DNA from: Oceanospirillum sanctuarii
GTDB taxonomy: Bacteria > Pseudomonadota > Gammaproteobacteria > Pseudomonadales > Halomonadaceae
Reading direction: 5' to 3'
DNA: 64,000 bases
Assembly: GCF_002150805.1 (NCBI RefSeq)
Contig: NZ_MTBA01000001.1
Coordinates: forward strand, 297,854-361,853
The notes beneath the pieces were generated by a model. That model saw only the letters and a list, made by a program, of their open reading frames with translations. It did no database searches and was not told the DNA's origin. Below are positions 42,480 through 51,339 of this stretch, piece by piece. The stretch's first letter is position 1; every line of letters starts with the position of its first letter. The translations under genes were made by a program, and so were the position numbers.

Positions 42480-42543
42480 GATAATTGTTCTCATTATCTT
42501 TGTGGTTAATCAACTTGTCAATTATTGAGAACGCTTCTCATAA
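42480..42543 (-). promoter_or_regulatory. Fur-controlled sigma-70 promoter of the EAL gene
   Basis: On the minus strand TTGACA (42521-42516) and GATAAT (42498-42493) are separated by 17 bp, a near-perfect sigma-70 promoter. The 19 bases 42480-42498 match the Fur box consensus at 15 of 19 positions and cover the -10. A second box lies just upstream of the -35: the perfect dyad TGAGAA-CGC-TTCTCA (42526-42540). Fur with iron should repress this gene. Confidence 0.85.
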
Positions 42544-42653
42544 ACTGGTTTGTAAACTTTTTATAACACTATTGGTTGACTCTTAACGATTGGGTAGAAT
42601 GCGCGCCCTGACCGGTTTTGGTCTGAAACCCTCTTACAACAAAGGATGAAGCT

Positions 42654-43535
42654 GTGCGTTATCTTGTTTTTGTGACTCTGCTCTGGGCGGTGTCATTCAG
42701 CCTGATCGGCGTTTATCTAGCCGGTAAGGTAGACAGTTATTTTGCCGTGCTGACCCGAATCGTTCTGGCGGGTCTGATCTTTCTGCCATTCACACGCTGG
42801 AAGGGGCTGCCGGGCTCTCTGAAAGGTGGAATCGTACTGGTCGGCAGTCTGCAGTTTGGTATTACTTACGTCTGCCTGTATCAGTCCTTCCTCTACCTGA
42901 CGGTGCCGGAAGTGCTGTTGTTTACCATCTTCACGCCACTCTACGTGACCCTTATCGATGATGCTCTGAACAAGCGTTTCTCGGTTGCCCCTCTGGTTGC
43001 AACGGCGATTGCGGTAGTTGGTGCCGGTGTGATCCGTTATCAGGATCTGAGCGATGACTTTATTACCGGCTTCCTGCTGCTTCAGGTGGCGAATATCGCC
43101 TTTGCTGCCGGACAGGTGGGTTACGCAAATCTGATCAAGCGTCATCCGGTTGATCTGCCTGTGTGGCGCTTCTTTGGTTACTTCTTCCTGGGAGCCCTGC
43201 TGGTGGTTCTGCCATCCTTCCTGGTATTGGGTAATCCTGAAAAACTGCCTTCGACACCTCTGCAGTGGGGCGTACTGGCATGGCTGGGGCTGGCAGCTTC
43301 CGGTCTTGGTTTCTACCTGTGGAACAAGGGTGCTTGTCTGGTTGATGCGGGAACGCTGGGTATTATGAATAACGCTCTGGTTCCTGCGGGACTGGTGGTG
43401 AATATTCTGATCTGGAACCGTGATGTCGACCTGACTCGTCTGGCCATTGGTGGCGCGATTATTGTTTTCTCACTTTGGGTTAATGCCCGTTGGAACAAGT
43501 GGTTCCATTTTGATGATAAGACAGTAAAAGCATAA
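42654..43535 (+). CDS. DMT superfamily (EamA) transporter
   Basis: A 293-residue membrane protein with ten predicted helices in two EamA repeats (FVTLLWAVSFSLIGVYLAGKV..., then FLLLQVANIAFAAGQVGYANL...). The GTG start at 42654 follows AAGGATG. EamA proteins mostly export amino acids or metabolites; the substrate is unknown. Its promoter region adjoins the Fur boxes of the divergent EAL gene, but the boxes lie over 110 bases from its start, so iron control is not certain. Confidence 0.9.
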   Translation: MRYLVFVTLLWAVSFSLIGVYLAGKVDSYFAVLTRIVLAGLIFLPFTRWKGLPGSLKGGIVLVGSLQFGITYVCLYQSFLYLTVPEVLLFTIFTPLYVTLIDDALNKRFSVAPLVATAIAVVGAGVIRYQDLSDDFITGFLLLQVANIAFAAGQVGYANLIKRHPVDLPVWRFFGYFFLGALLVVLPSFLVLGNPEKLPSTPLQWGVLAWLGLAASGLGFYLWNKGACLVDAGTLGIMNNALVPAGLVVNILIWNRDVDLTRLAIGGAIIVFSLWVNARWNKWFHFDDKTVKA

Positions 43536-43559
43536 GTTCTGGTGTTAGTTTCTGTGTTT

Positions 43560-43587
43560 AAAAAGGCTCCTTCGGGAGCCTTTTTTG
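43560..43587 (+). terminator. Rho-independent terminator
   Basis: AAAAAGGCTCC, a TTCG loop and GGAGCCTTTTTT form a classic terminator after the EamA transporter gene. Confidence 0.95.
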
Positions 43588-43775
43588 TCGCTCTCAAAGC
43601 ACGCCGAGGCATGGCTTTTATATTAGCTGTATTTTTAATTTGTTCTTATAAATTAGTGGGTTACCTGCGTCTTTTTGCCGCGTGCAATTGCACTTAAATG
43701 CGACATTTGACCGCGCATCCCTGCCTGCACTCTCTGATAGATTTTCCCCATCTTAAATTTGATGTGGAAGATCAG

Positions 43776-45200
43776 ATGAACACACTCTCAAAAATTCCGG
43801 TGACTGATAACTCTGCCGGTTCTTCTGACGTAAAAGGAAGATACAACCGCCTGTGGCGTTGGCACTTGTTGGCGGGTCTTTATGTGATCCCCTTTATGCT
43901 GATGTTGAGTCTTACCGGCATCATCATGATGCTTTATAAGCCAGTGATTGAGCCTTTGATCTATCCCGAGCTGGTAAGGCTTCAGTCTCAGGAGTCTATC
44001 AGCGAGCAACAGACGATGGCTGCTATAGGATGGCAGCAGCAGGTTGATCTGGTGTCACAGGCTTATCCGGATGGTGTGGTGCGTCAGTTACTGATCCCAT
44101 CTCATAATGCTGATCCGGTGCGCTTTCTGTTAAAGCAGAATGGAGCCAACCTTGAAGTCTTTGTCGATCCTTACAAGGGCGAAATTCTGGGGGCAATCAA
44201 CAAAGATAATACCCTCTATGCCCTGGCGGATAATATTCACGGCACTTTGCTGTTGGGTGCTTTTGGCGATGGGCTGATCGAATTGTCTGCGGGCTTAACT
44301 CTTATTCTTCTGGCGACAGGGCTAATGATGTGGTGGGCGCGTCGCAAACGTCAGCCGGGATATCTGATGAAGCCGGAGTCCGGATTAAAAGGGCGGGCAT
44401 CCTGGCGCGAATGGCATACCTTCTCTGGATTTTACCTGACCGTCGTGTTGGCGCTGTTTGTGGTTTCCGGTTTGTCCTGGACCGGGATCTGGGGAGCAAA
44501 AATGGTTCAGGCGTGGAACAGCTTTCCTGCCGGAGTCTTTTCCGGAATCCCTGTGTCGGATCAGAACCATGCGTCACTGAATCCGGGTGTTGAGGAGCAG
44601 GTTCCGTGGAATCTTGAGCTGACACCTCTGCCGGAATCCGGATCTATGGCGGGTGAACCCGGTATTCCGGAAGGCACGCTGGTGAATGCCGATAGTGTGA
44701 TCCGGTATGCCATGGATAACGGCATGACCCGTTTCCGTCTGAATCTGCCGACAAAACCTGAAGGCGTCTACATCGCTATTGCCGCCACCATGAGCGGTGA
44801 TATCACTGACCCTCTGGCAGATCGTGCCCTGCATCTGGATCAGTACACGGGTAAGGTTCTGAGTGATGTGGGTTATGACGAGTACAGCCTGCTGGCTAAG
44901 GCGATGGCGTGGGGGATTCCGCTGCACATGGGGCGTTGGGGTAATACCAATCTGATCATCAACCTGCTGCTTTGTCTTGGCATTATTGGCGTTTCAGTTG
45001 CAGGCTTTGTGATGTGGTGGAAGCGACAACCCGTTAATCGTCGTTTATCTCTTGGTGCTCCTTCATCGAAAGGCGGTCCACGTGCCGGTCTGATCTGGAT
45101 TCCTTTGTTGTGTGGCCTCTTTGTGCCTTTACTGGGTGTGGCGCTTCTTGTGTTCTGGATGCTGACGAAAGCGATCCGTAAAGGTTCGGAACCGGCTTAA
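43776..45200 (+). CDS. PepSY-associated transmembrane protein
   Basis: A 474-residue inner-membrane protein of the PepSY_TM family: RYNRLWRWHLLAGLYVIPFMLMLSLTGIIMM (helix 1), a periplasmic PepSY domain with VFVDPYKGEILGA, helices around SAGLTLILLATGLMMWWARRK and WHTFSGFYLTVVLALFVVSGLSWT, and a second PepSY-like part with LHLDQYTGKVLSDVGYDEYS before two last helices. Many relatives sit with siderophore receptor genes and are thought to act in ferric-siderophore reduction, but no receptor is adjacent here. ATG 43776 is preferred to an earlier one at 43698, which adds 26 atypical residues. Confidence 0.88.
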   Translation: MNTLSKIPVTDNSAGSSDVKGRYNRLWRWHLLAGLYVIPFMLMLSLTGIIMMLYKPVIEPLIYPELVRLQSQESISEQQTMAAIGWQQQVDLVSQAYPDGVVRQLLIPSHNADPVRFLLKQNGANLEVFVDPYKGEILGAINKDNTLYALADNIHGTLLLGAFGDGLIELSAGLTLILLATGLMMWWARRKRQPGYLMKPESGLKGRASWREWHTFSGFYLTVVLALFVVSGLSWTGIWGAKMVQAWNSFPAGVFSGIPVSDQNHASLNPGVEEQVPWNLELTPLPESGSMAGEPGIPEGTLVNADSVIRYAMDNGMTRFRLNLPTKPEGVYIAIAATMSGDITDPLADRALHLDQYTGKVLSDVGYDEYSLLAKAMAWGIPLHMGRWGNTNLIINLLLCLGIIGVSVAGFVMWWKRQPVNRRLSLGAPSSKGGPRAGLIWIPLLCGLFVPLLGVALLVFWMLTKAIRKGSEPA

Positions 45201-45451
45201 GTCAATCGCAAAAAACTGAGTAAGCAAGATAACCCTGATAAGCCCGGTCCTTTTTTTCAGCTCTGTTAGTTCTTTGACCCTTTTGTTCTCAAAGTGGGTG
45301 GACCTGAAAGGGCTGGCTTTGAAGAGCTGGTTTTGATGGGCAGGGCTTTGTTGTTTTAAGAACTGACGCAGAAATAAATCAACTGAACGGATTGTGCTAG
45401 CCACGACTAAATGCGGATAATACTTTTTTAATTTTGGCGTGGAGCTTTTTT

Positions 45452-46354
45452 GTGAAGGAAGATCAGGCAAGTATTACCGCATATACCGTTCTTCAGGGTG
45501 TTCTTTTTACGGCGACTAAACCGGGCTTTGAGGCTTTGGTTGCTCAGAGTACCCGCGATGCCTGTCGTAAGGTTTTGTCCGCGTCAGCAGAGGGACAAAA
45601 GCGTCTGCGCCAACTGGACAGTACTCTGTTCCGCACGCTGGCTCCTATGATGGAAAAGGCAGTTCTGCCGGGCATTACCCTGCACTATGTACTGCGTAAG
45701 CGCTACATTCGGGATGCGGCGGAGAAAGCGATTGCTGAAGGCTTTACCCAGATCGTTAACCTGGGGGCAGGCTTTGATACTCTGACCTGGGAGCTGCACA
45801 GCCAGTTTCCGGATGTGAACTTTATCGAGCTGGATCACCCGGCAACCAGTGCACAAAAGCAGAAGATTCTGACTGCCGGAGCTGGTGAGAACCTACATCT
45901 GCTGGAAGTGGATTTCAGTAAGACCGATGCCAAAGAAGCTCTGAGCAACTTCTCTGGCTTTGATGCCAACAGAGATACCTTCTATATCTGCGAAGGTGTG
46001 CTGATGTATCTGGATGTCTCAGATGTTGAGAGGCTCTTCAAAGGCCTGAAAGAGCTGACCGATACCCATGCCCGTTTTGTCTTCAGCTGTGTCGCTCCTA
46101 TGTCCAGCAAAGAAACCAACTGTGGTTGGTTGCTGAAGCTGTATCTGATGATTAAGTCCGAACCGCTGAACTGGGAGATTGAGCAGCAGGCTGTTGAGGC
46201 TTTTGTTGATGCTCAGGGTTATCAAATGACAGATCTTGCAGGAACAGATCAGCTGAAAGAACGCTATCTGGCAGGCCTCAAGCACGGCACTTTGCATCGC
46301 GGTGAGTATCTGGTGCAGACCGATGTGATTCGCAAAGCATCTGAGGAGCAGTAG
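45452..46354 (+). CDS. Class I SAM-dependent methyltransferase, LCM family
   Basis: A 300-residue methyltransferase resembling the leucine carboxyl methyltransferase (LCM) family. The SAM-binding motif I is IVNLGAGFDTLTWEL (about residue 101), with the acidic residue in FIELDHP, then LEVDFSKTD and CEGVLMYLDVSDVERLF. LCM relatives methylate carboxyl groups of small molecules or proteins, and many are polyketide or fatty-acid tailoring enzymes. The start is a GTG at 45452 with GGAG seven bases upstream. One base separates it from the next gene, an acyltransferase/cNMP-binding fusion, so the two form a tight unit. Confidence 0.9.
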   Translation: MKEDQASITAYTVLQGVLFTATKPGFEALVAQSTRDACRKVLSASAEGQKRLRQLDSTLFRTLAPMMEKAVLPGITLHYVLRKRYIRDAAEKAIAEGFTQIVNLGAGFDTLTWELHSQFPDVNFIELDHPATSAQKQKILTAGAGENLHLLEVDFSKTDAKEALSNFSGFDANRDTFYICEGVLMYLDVSDVERLFKGLKELTDTHARFVFSCVAPMSSKETNCGWLLKLYLMIKSEPLNWEIEQQAVEAFVDAQGYQMTDLAGTDQLKERYLAGLKHGTLHRGEYLVQTDVIRKASEEQ

Positions 46355-46355
46355 C

Positions 46356-47267
46356 ATGGCGATTAAGATCTCATTAGCGGAAGCGCCTCAGGAGATCGAT
46401 GCGGTTTTAAAACTGCGTCATACGGTGTTCAGCGAGGAGGAAGAACTGTTCTCCGCGACACCTGATCTCAGGGTGATGGACCGGTTTGATACCTTCTCCA
46501 CCAGTAAAAATCTGATCGCTGTCAGCGACGGGGAAGTGATTGGTAGTATGCGCCTGACACTGGATTCCGGTGCCGGTATCCCTGCAGATGAATACTATGA
46601 TTTTCGCCGACTGTTGCCGGATGATGCCCGCATTCTAAACTGCGGCATGTACTGTGTTACCAAGCCTTATCGGGGGGCGAAGATCGCGATTGGCCTGAAT
46701 CTGATGGCGTCCTATTTTGGTGTTTCCCACGATGTAACCCATGTGGTGGCTCCAATCAATCCGGCCATTGCCAAGTTAGTGGGTCGGATTGGTTTTAAAC
46801 CGGTTGATGAGATTCAGTATGATCCGGCTCACGGTGTTGAGTTCTTACCGATGGTGCTGGATATCAACGAGCTGACCGATTACTTCCTGACCTTTGCAGA
46901 AAATAATCGTCTGTATAACTTTATTGGTTCTTACGAATGTCTGTTCTTTGCTGAAGGTGAACATGTGGTACGTGCCGGTGAAACCGGAGATGCGGCTTTT
47001 GTGATTATCGAAGGTGATGCCGATGTCGTCACGCCGGATAATAACCAGCATATCGCCCGTATCGGCCCCGGAGAGGTGTTTGGTGAGCTGGCGCTGCTGA
47101 CGGATGATGTGCGTTCTGCGGATATTGTCGCCGCGTCAGATATTCGGGTGATGCGCTTGCCTAAAGAGGCCTTCCTTGAGCATCTGAGAAATCATCCGGA
47201 TCATGCGATGAATATGCTGAAAAGCATCGGTGGACGCATGAAAAACATGCTTAAAGCCGGAGCCTGA
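46356..47267 (+). CDS. GNAT/N-acyltransferase fused to a cyclic-nucleotide-binding domain
   Basis: A 303-residue two-domain protein. Residues 1-180 are a GNAT-type domain like the FeeM/autoinducer-synthase group: LKLRHTVFSEEEELF, MDRFDTFSTSKNLIAV, GSMRLTLDSG, RILNCGMYCVTKPYRGAKIAIGLN, GRIGFKPV. Residues 188-300 are a cNMP-binding domain; its phosphate-binding cassette PGEVFGELALLTDDVRSAD (238-256) has both the Glu and Arg253 that bind the cyclic nucleotide. Mycobacterial cAMP-controlled acetyltransferases have these domains in the opposite order. No DNA-binding helix is present. It is likely an enzyme switched by cAMP or cGMP; substrate unknown. Confidence 0.88.
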   Translation: MAIKISLAEAPQEIDAVLKLRHTVFSEEEELFSATPDLRVMDRFDTFSTSKNLIAVSDGEVIGSMRLTLDSGAGIPADEYYDFRRLLPDDARILNCGMYCVTKPYRGAKIAIGLNLMASYFGVSHDVTHVVAPINPAIAKLVGRIGFKPVDEIQYDPAHGVEFLPMVLDINELTDYFLTFAENNRLYNFIGSYECLFFAEGEHVVRAGETGDAAFVIIEGDADVVTPDNNQHIARIGPGEVFGELALLTDDVRSADIVAASDIRVMRLPKEAFLEHLRNHPDHAMNMLKSIGGRMKNMLKAGA

Positions 47268-47372
47268 CTCCGGCGGTCATCGCAAGTAACCCGCCGGAAT
47301 TATCATAGAAAAATGGTTATTTTGGACTGGTGCGTTTTTTTTGGATAGGGACAGTTTTTGGGACAGGGACGG

Positions 47373-48194
47373 TTATTTCAGGTAAGGCTTGAGTAACCGG
47401 TCCAGTTCGCCGGAATCTCTCATCTCTGTAATCCGCTTGTTAAGCAGTTTGTGCAGCTCAAGACTGTTGTTTGTTGCCCGACTAACCAGCATCCGAAAGT
47501 CATCCGGTTCAATACCCGGAACCGGGGTATGTTGCCAGATGTCGGTTAACAGAGGTGTTCCTGTCAAAGCAAAGCCCAGCAGTACTTCATAGCGCCCCAG
47601 TAGCAGATCGCATCGGCCAGCAGCTGTTTTATGGAACAGCTGGTTGAAGGTACGGCTGGTGGTTTCCACCTTTTCAGGAAGCAGGCCAAAGCTATGGTAG
47701 CTGTAACCTCTTAAACCGCAGACTTTATAGTTTTTTGTGATCTCGGAAGGGGGGACATCAAGCCCTTCGGGAAAGCGGGATTTCAGATAGATATAGCTGG
47801 GGGTCACATAGTAGTAAGGTATCGACATGCGATAGGTGATGGCACGTTCTTCATTGCCGGACGCGCTCAAAGCCACATCAACCTGTCCCTCTTTCACCAT
47901 CTCAAGACAGCGTCTCCAGGGCAGCATCTGAACTTTGTAGGCCTGACCTGTAGGCTCAAAAATACGTGCCAGAACATCAAGGTCATAACCTTTCAGAGTG
48001 TTGCCATCTTCGTAGGTGTAGGGCGGCCAGCCTGCTTTATCACCACAGAAGGTAATCGGGGAGTCTGAGCCTGTAATAACTGATGTAGTCGGTTGGCTGG
48101 TTTCAGTAGAAGCCTGCAGATGGGATGGCAGCAGTGCAGATTGCAGTGCTATGAAGGAGAGCGCAGAAAACAGTACAGCGGTGATTCTCAGCAT
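47373..48194 (-). CDS. Family 3 periplasmic solute-binding protein
   Basis: A 273-residue exported protein with a signal peptide to about residue 29 and a single SBP_bac_3 domain: ITFCGDKAGWPPYTYEDGNT, KGYDLDVLARIFEPTGQ, CLEMVKEGQVDVALSASGNEERA and the second lobe with a GRCDLLLGRYEVL stretch. Such proteins usually bind polar amino acids for an ABC importer, but no permease or ATPase gene is near, so it may serve a distant transporter or a sensor. It is related to the truncated remnant at 16701-16922. Confidence 0.9.
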   Translation of the reverse strand: MLRITAVLFSALSFIALQSALLPSHLQASTETSQPTTSVITGSDSPITFCGDKAGWPPYTYEDGNTLKGYDLDVLARIFEPTGQAYKVQMLPWRRCLEMVKEGQVDVALSASGNEERAITYRMSIPYYYVTPSYIYLKSRFPEGLDVPPSEITKNYKVCGLRGYSYHSFGLLPEKVETTSRTFNQLFHKTAAGRCDLLLGRYEVLLGFALTGTPLLTDIWQHTPVPGIEPDDFRMLVSRATNNSLELHKLLNKRITEMRDSGELDRLLKPYLK

Positions 48195-48315
48195 AGATGC
48201 CCTTCCTTTCTCGCAAAGATGCGATTTGTATTCTCAATTTAGTTATAAGTGAGATGCGTCCATTCGGCAAGAAAGCCGCCATGGAGAGAATCTCTCATGG
48301 CGGCCCTGCTTAAGC

Positions 48316-49146
48316 TCAGTCGTAAATCGTAGGGATCGGCTGACGCTTATGTTGTGTTGCTTTGTAGATGCTGATCAGGCGTTCGCTCACCTCTTTGGCA
48401 ACGGGCTTGCCTTCAAGGAAATCGTCAATCTGTTCGTAGGTTAGAGCCAGTGCGTCCTCATCAGCCTTCTGAGGTGCCAGTTCTTCCAGATCGGCGGTCG
48501 GAACCTTCTTAACCAGCAGTTCCGGCGCGCCTAGTTTGGCGGCTACCTGACGAACCTGACGTTTGCTCAGGCCGAACAGTGGAGCCAGATCGCAGGCACC
48601 ATCGCCGTATTTGGTGTAGAAACCGGTGATGTTTTCCGCAGAGTGATCGGTACCCAGCACCAGACCGCCAGTCAGACCCGCAATTTCATACTGAGCGACC
48701 ATGCGCGCACGGGCTTTGACGTTACCCTTCACGAAGTCCAGTTTTGCGGCATCTTCAGGAATCAGACCTGTGCCATCCAGCGCTTCCAGTGTACTGGCGT
48801 GCAGGCCTTCGACGCCGTTTTTGATATTTACACTGACAGAGTGGCTCGGCTGGATAAAAGACAGGGCTAACTGAGCTTCATCTTCATCTTTTTGGGTGCC
48901 GAAAGGCAGGCGCACCGCGACAAACTGATAACCGGCTTCAGGCTGATCAGCATTTAACTCATTAACGGCCAGTTGCGCCAGACGGCCACAGGTGGTGGAA
49001 TCCACACCGCCACTGATGCCCAGCACCAGTGTTTTACAGCGTGCGTTGAGCAGGCTGTTTTTAATAAAATCTGTACGACGACGAATCTCAAAATCCGGAT
49101 CAATTTCGGGCAGAACCCGCATCTCTTTACGGATGATCTCTTCCAT
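48316..49146 (-). CDS. nadE: NAD+ synthase, ammonia-dependent
   Basis: A 276-residue NAD+ synthase that amidates deamido-NAD with ammonia and ATP. The P-loop [20 protein letters not shown], the NAD-binding [42 protein letters not shown] region (in part) and the closing [10 protein letters not shown] are all typical of the short, glutaminase-free NadE. ATG 49146 matches the start of E. coli NadE; a GTG at 49158 is less likely. A hairpin GCCCTGA/TCAGGGC (49206-49225) lies in its leader. Confidence 0.95.
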   Translation of the reverse strand: MEEIIRKEMRVLPEIDPDFEIRRRTDFIKNSLLNARCKTLVLGISGGVDSTTCGRLAQLAVNELNADQPEAGYQFVAVRLPFGTQKDEDEAQLALSFIQPSHSVSVNIKNGVEGLHASTLEALDGTGLIPEDAAKLDFVKGNVKARARMVAQYEIAGLTGGLVLGTDHSAENITGFYTKYGDGACDLAPLFGLSKRQVRQVAAKLGAPELLVKKVPTADLEELAPQKADEDALALTYEQIDDFLEGKPVAKEVSERLISIYKATQHKRQPIPTIYD

Positions 49147-49339
49147 TCTTGGCACCACTTTTTAGAGCGACTTTTGTCAGTAGACGGTTCGGTGACTTCA
49201 TCAGTGCCCTGAAACGGATCAGGGCGCTATTGATGATTTAACTTTTGCATTGTTTTGGTGCGTCGAAAGGTGTTTTTCGACGCTAATTCGCTGATTATAC
49301 AGCCTTTATTTCAGAATAACCTGACCTGCATCCAGTGTG

Positions 49340-49531
49340 CTATTCGGCAGTCATGGGAACCCGAACCGGTTTTTCTTTCGGGATTTCCGATCTGGGCTTG
49401 CCAGAGCTTTCCTGTTCCGTAAATTCAGAGTTTTCCGGCTCTATAGGGGTATAGGTGCAGCCAGTAATGAGCAGGCCGCTAACACTGAATGACAGTATCA
49501 GCGCAGCTGCCAGAATCCGTTTCATAAGCAA
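49340..49531 (-). CDS. Small lipoprotein
   Basis: A 63-residue protein with a lipoprotein signal peptide ending LLITGCTY and a short charged, Pro/Glu-rich mature part (PIEPENSEFTEQESSGKPRS). The TTG at 49531 is chosen since GAGGA lies seven bases before it; ATG 49525, two codons on, is also possible. Role unknown. Confidence 0.65.
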   Translation of the reverse strand: MLMKRILAAALILSFSVSGLLITGCTYTPIEPENSEFTEQESSGKPRSEIPKEKPVRVPMTAE

Positions 49532-49575
49532 TCAGGAGTCCTCTTTTTATAAAGGCTGTTATCTGGGCTTCTTAA

Positions 49576-50157
49576 TCACGCCAGCGCTTTCTGAATCAGA
49601 GCCAGATGGTCAGGGGCAAAGTTCAGCTTCAGCGCAGCTTCATGGCCTTTTTCCGACATTTTGCCCCAGGTTTTCTGGATAATGCTGATGAGCTTAGGCT
49701 CACTGTGTTTCTCAGCGAAAGGCGCGAGATAGTGATCCAGAAAGACCAGACAGATCACATCTTCCAGTGCCTGTACTTCCGCATCCTGCTTGAGGCGCTT
49801 TTTCTGCAGCAGGGTTTTTACCCGTTCAGCATCCTCGTCTCTATAACCCGCCTGCAGCATCAGCTCTGCGGTTTTCTCGCCATGGAATTTGCCCAGTTCA
49901 GTGCGCCAGTGCTTGTACCCCACACGACCTTCCGGATAGTCGGAGCGGGGAATGCTCCAGCGCTGAATATGCTGTCCCCGGGCTGCAATCTGCAGCAGCT
50001 CTGAGGCATCCGGTGCAAATTCAGACAGGCATTGGCTCATGCGTTGTCCGTAAAGCCACTCTTTTGCAACAGGCTGGCCCTGCCATTCTTCCTGATTCGG
50101 GTCTTCGTTATTTGCCTGATCAATCAGTTGCAGCACGACTTCAAGCTTGGCACTCAT
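49576..50157 (-). CDS. DUF4202 family protein
   Basis: A 193-residue soluble protein of the DUF4202 family: KLEVVLQLIDQANNEDPN, GQPVAKEWLYGQRMSQCL, AARGQHIQRWSIPRSDYPEGRVGYKHWRTEL (in part), and CLVFLDHYLAPFAEKH. The RxxHxxRW and YK/W...HW residues and the late LxFLDHY suggest an all-helical HD-like metal-binding fold, but no activity is known. Confidence 0.9.
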   Translation of the reverse strand: MSAKLEVVLQLIDQANNEDPNQEEWQGQPVAKEWLYGQRMSQCLSEFAPDASELLQIAARGQHIQRWSIPRSDYPEGRVGYKHWRTELGKFHGEKTAELMLQAGYRDEDAERVKTLLQKKRLKQDAEVQALEDVICLVFLDHYLAPFAEKHSEPKLISIIQKTWGKMSEKGHEAALKLNFAPDHLALIQKALA

Positions 50158-50365
50158 ATCCTATTCCTTATCTTGCTGCTCAACGGTGATGTAGGTCGTT
50201 GAGGCAGTCATCATCATATTTGTTAAAGTGTACCATTCCTGCCGATTTTTATAGACGTTCGGGCAAGGGAAAGATAATAAAACAGGACTTCCGGATGGGT
50301 TATCCGGCTAGTCTTTACTGCTACTTTAAATGGCAGATTTAAATCACTCTGTGAAGGGATATTCA

Positions 50366-51289
50366 ATGATCAGGCCAATTCTGCTGACGCTACTTTCCTT
50401 GATGGCTTTGGCGGCCAATTCTGTACTGTGTCGTTTAGCCTTGTCCCCTGTGGGTTCAGATAGTGTGGGTGCAGAGTTCTCATCTGCCTCTATCGATCCG
50501 GTCAGCTTTACTCTGCTCAGACTGGCCTCGGGAATCGGTATGCTTTGGCTGGTGATCTTTCTGCTTCGTTTGCGACAGGGCGCATCGTCTAAAGAGAAAG
50601 GTGCTGGCGATGAAGCAGGTGGTAGCTATAAAGCTGGCTTTATGTTGTTTGCCTACGCGATTGCTTTCTCTGTAGCGTATCTGGATCTTGAAACCGGCAC
50701 TGGCGCACTGATTCTCTTTGGTTCCGTTCAGTTAACGATGATTCTTGTTGGCTGGCTGCAGGGGCAGCGACTGCATCTGATCGAATGGTCCGGTGTTCTG
50801 ATGGCCTTTACCGGTTTTGTTTATCTGGTGTTGCCGGGTTTCAGTACCCCAAGTTTCAGCGGTTTTGTACTGATGACCCTGGCGGGCATCGCCTGGGGTT
50901 TTTATACCCTGATGGGGCGGGGATCGAAAACACCAGCTTTGGATACCGCCCGAAACTTTCTCTTTACCTGGCCGTGGTTGCTTTTGTTGCTGCTTTGGCT
51001 CTTTGTGCAGGGCGGAAACTGGCAAAGTGAAGGGGTTCTGCTGGCGCTGACATCGGGTGCGATTACCTCGGGGCTGGGTTATGTCATCTGGTACGCAACT
51101 CTGCCTTATTACACGGCAACGCAAGCGGCAGTGCTTCAGTTATCGGTTCCTGTGATAGCGGCGATGGGCGGGGTGATGTTTGTTTCAGAGCCTGTCACTC
51201 TGACGCTGATTATTGCTTCACTGATGATTCTGGGTGGCATTTTGCTGGTTATTGCCGGGCGCTGGTATCTGCAGAAACATGCCCGCTGA
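50366..51289 (+). CDS. DMT superfamily (EamA) transporter
   Basis: A 307-residue membrane protein with ten predicted helices in two EamA repeats: LTLLSLMALAANSVLCRLAL at the start and GFVLMTLAGIAWGFYTLMGR at the second repeat, ending ILGGILLVIAGRW. ATG 50366 follows AAGGGAT. It is unrelated in detail to the other EamA gene in this window. Substrate unknown. Confidence 0.9.
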   Translation: MIRPILLTLLSLMALAANSVLCRLALSPVGSDSVGAEFSSASIDPVSFTLLRLASGIGMLWLVIFLLRLRQGASSKEKGAGDEAGGSYKAGFMLFAYAIAFSVAYLDLETGTGALILFGSVQLTMILVGWLQGQRLHLIEWSGVLMAFTGFVYLVLPGFSTPSFSGFVLMTLAGIAWGFYTLMGRGSKTPALDTARNFLFTWPWLLLLLLWLFVQGGNWQSEGVLLALTSGAITSGLGYVIWYATLPYYTATQAAVLQLSVPVIAAMGGVMFVSEPVTLTLIIASLMILGGILLVIAGRWYLQKHAR

Positions 51290-51339
51290 GCAGTATCAGT
51301 GGGCATGGATTGTCAGGAGATTTATATCGGGTACAGCCT

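Noticed and set aside
47256..47274. Hairpin over the stop codon of the acyltransferase-cNMP gene
   Set aside because: A 7 bp GC-rich stem without a T run; part of coding sequence, so not called a terminator.
49206..49225. Hairpin in the nadE leader as a possible NAD riboswitch
   Set aside because: The 7 bp stem lacks the conserved bases of known NAD riboswitches and is probably a plain hairpin.
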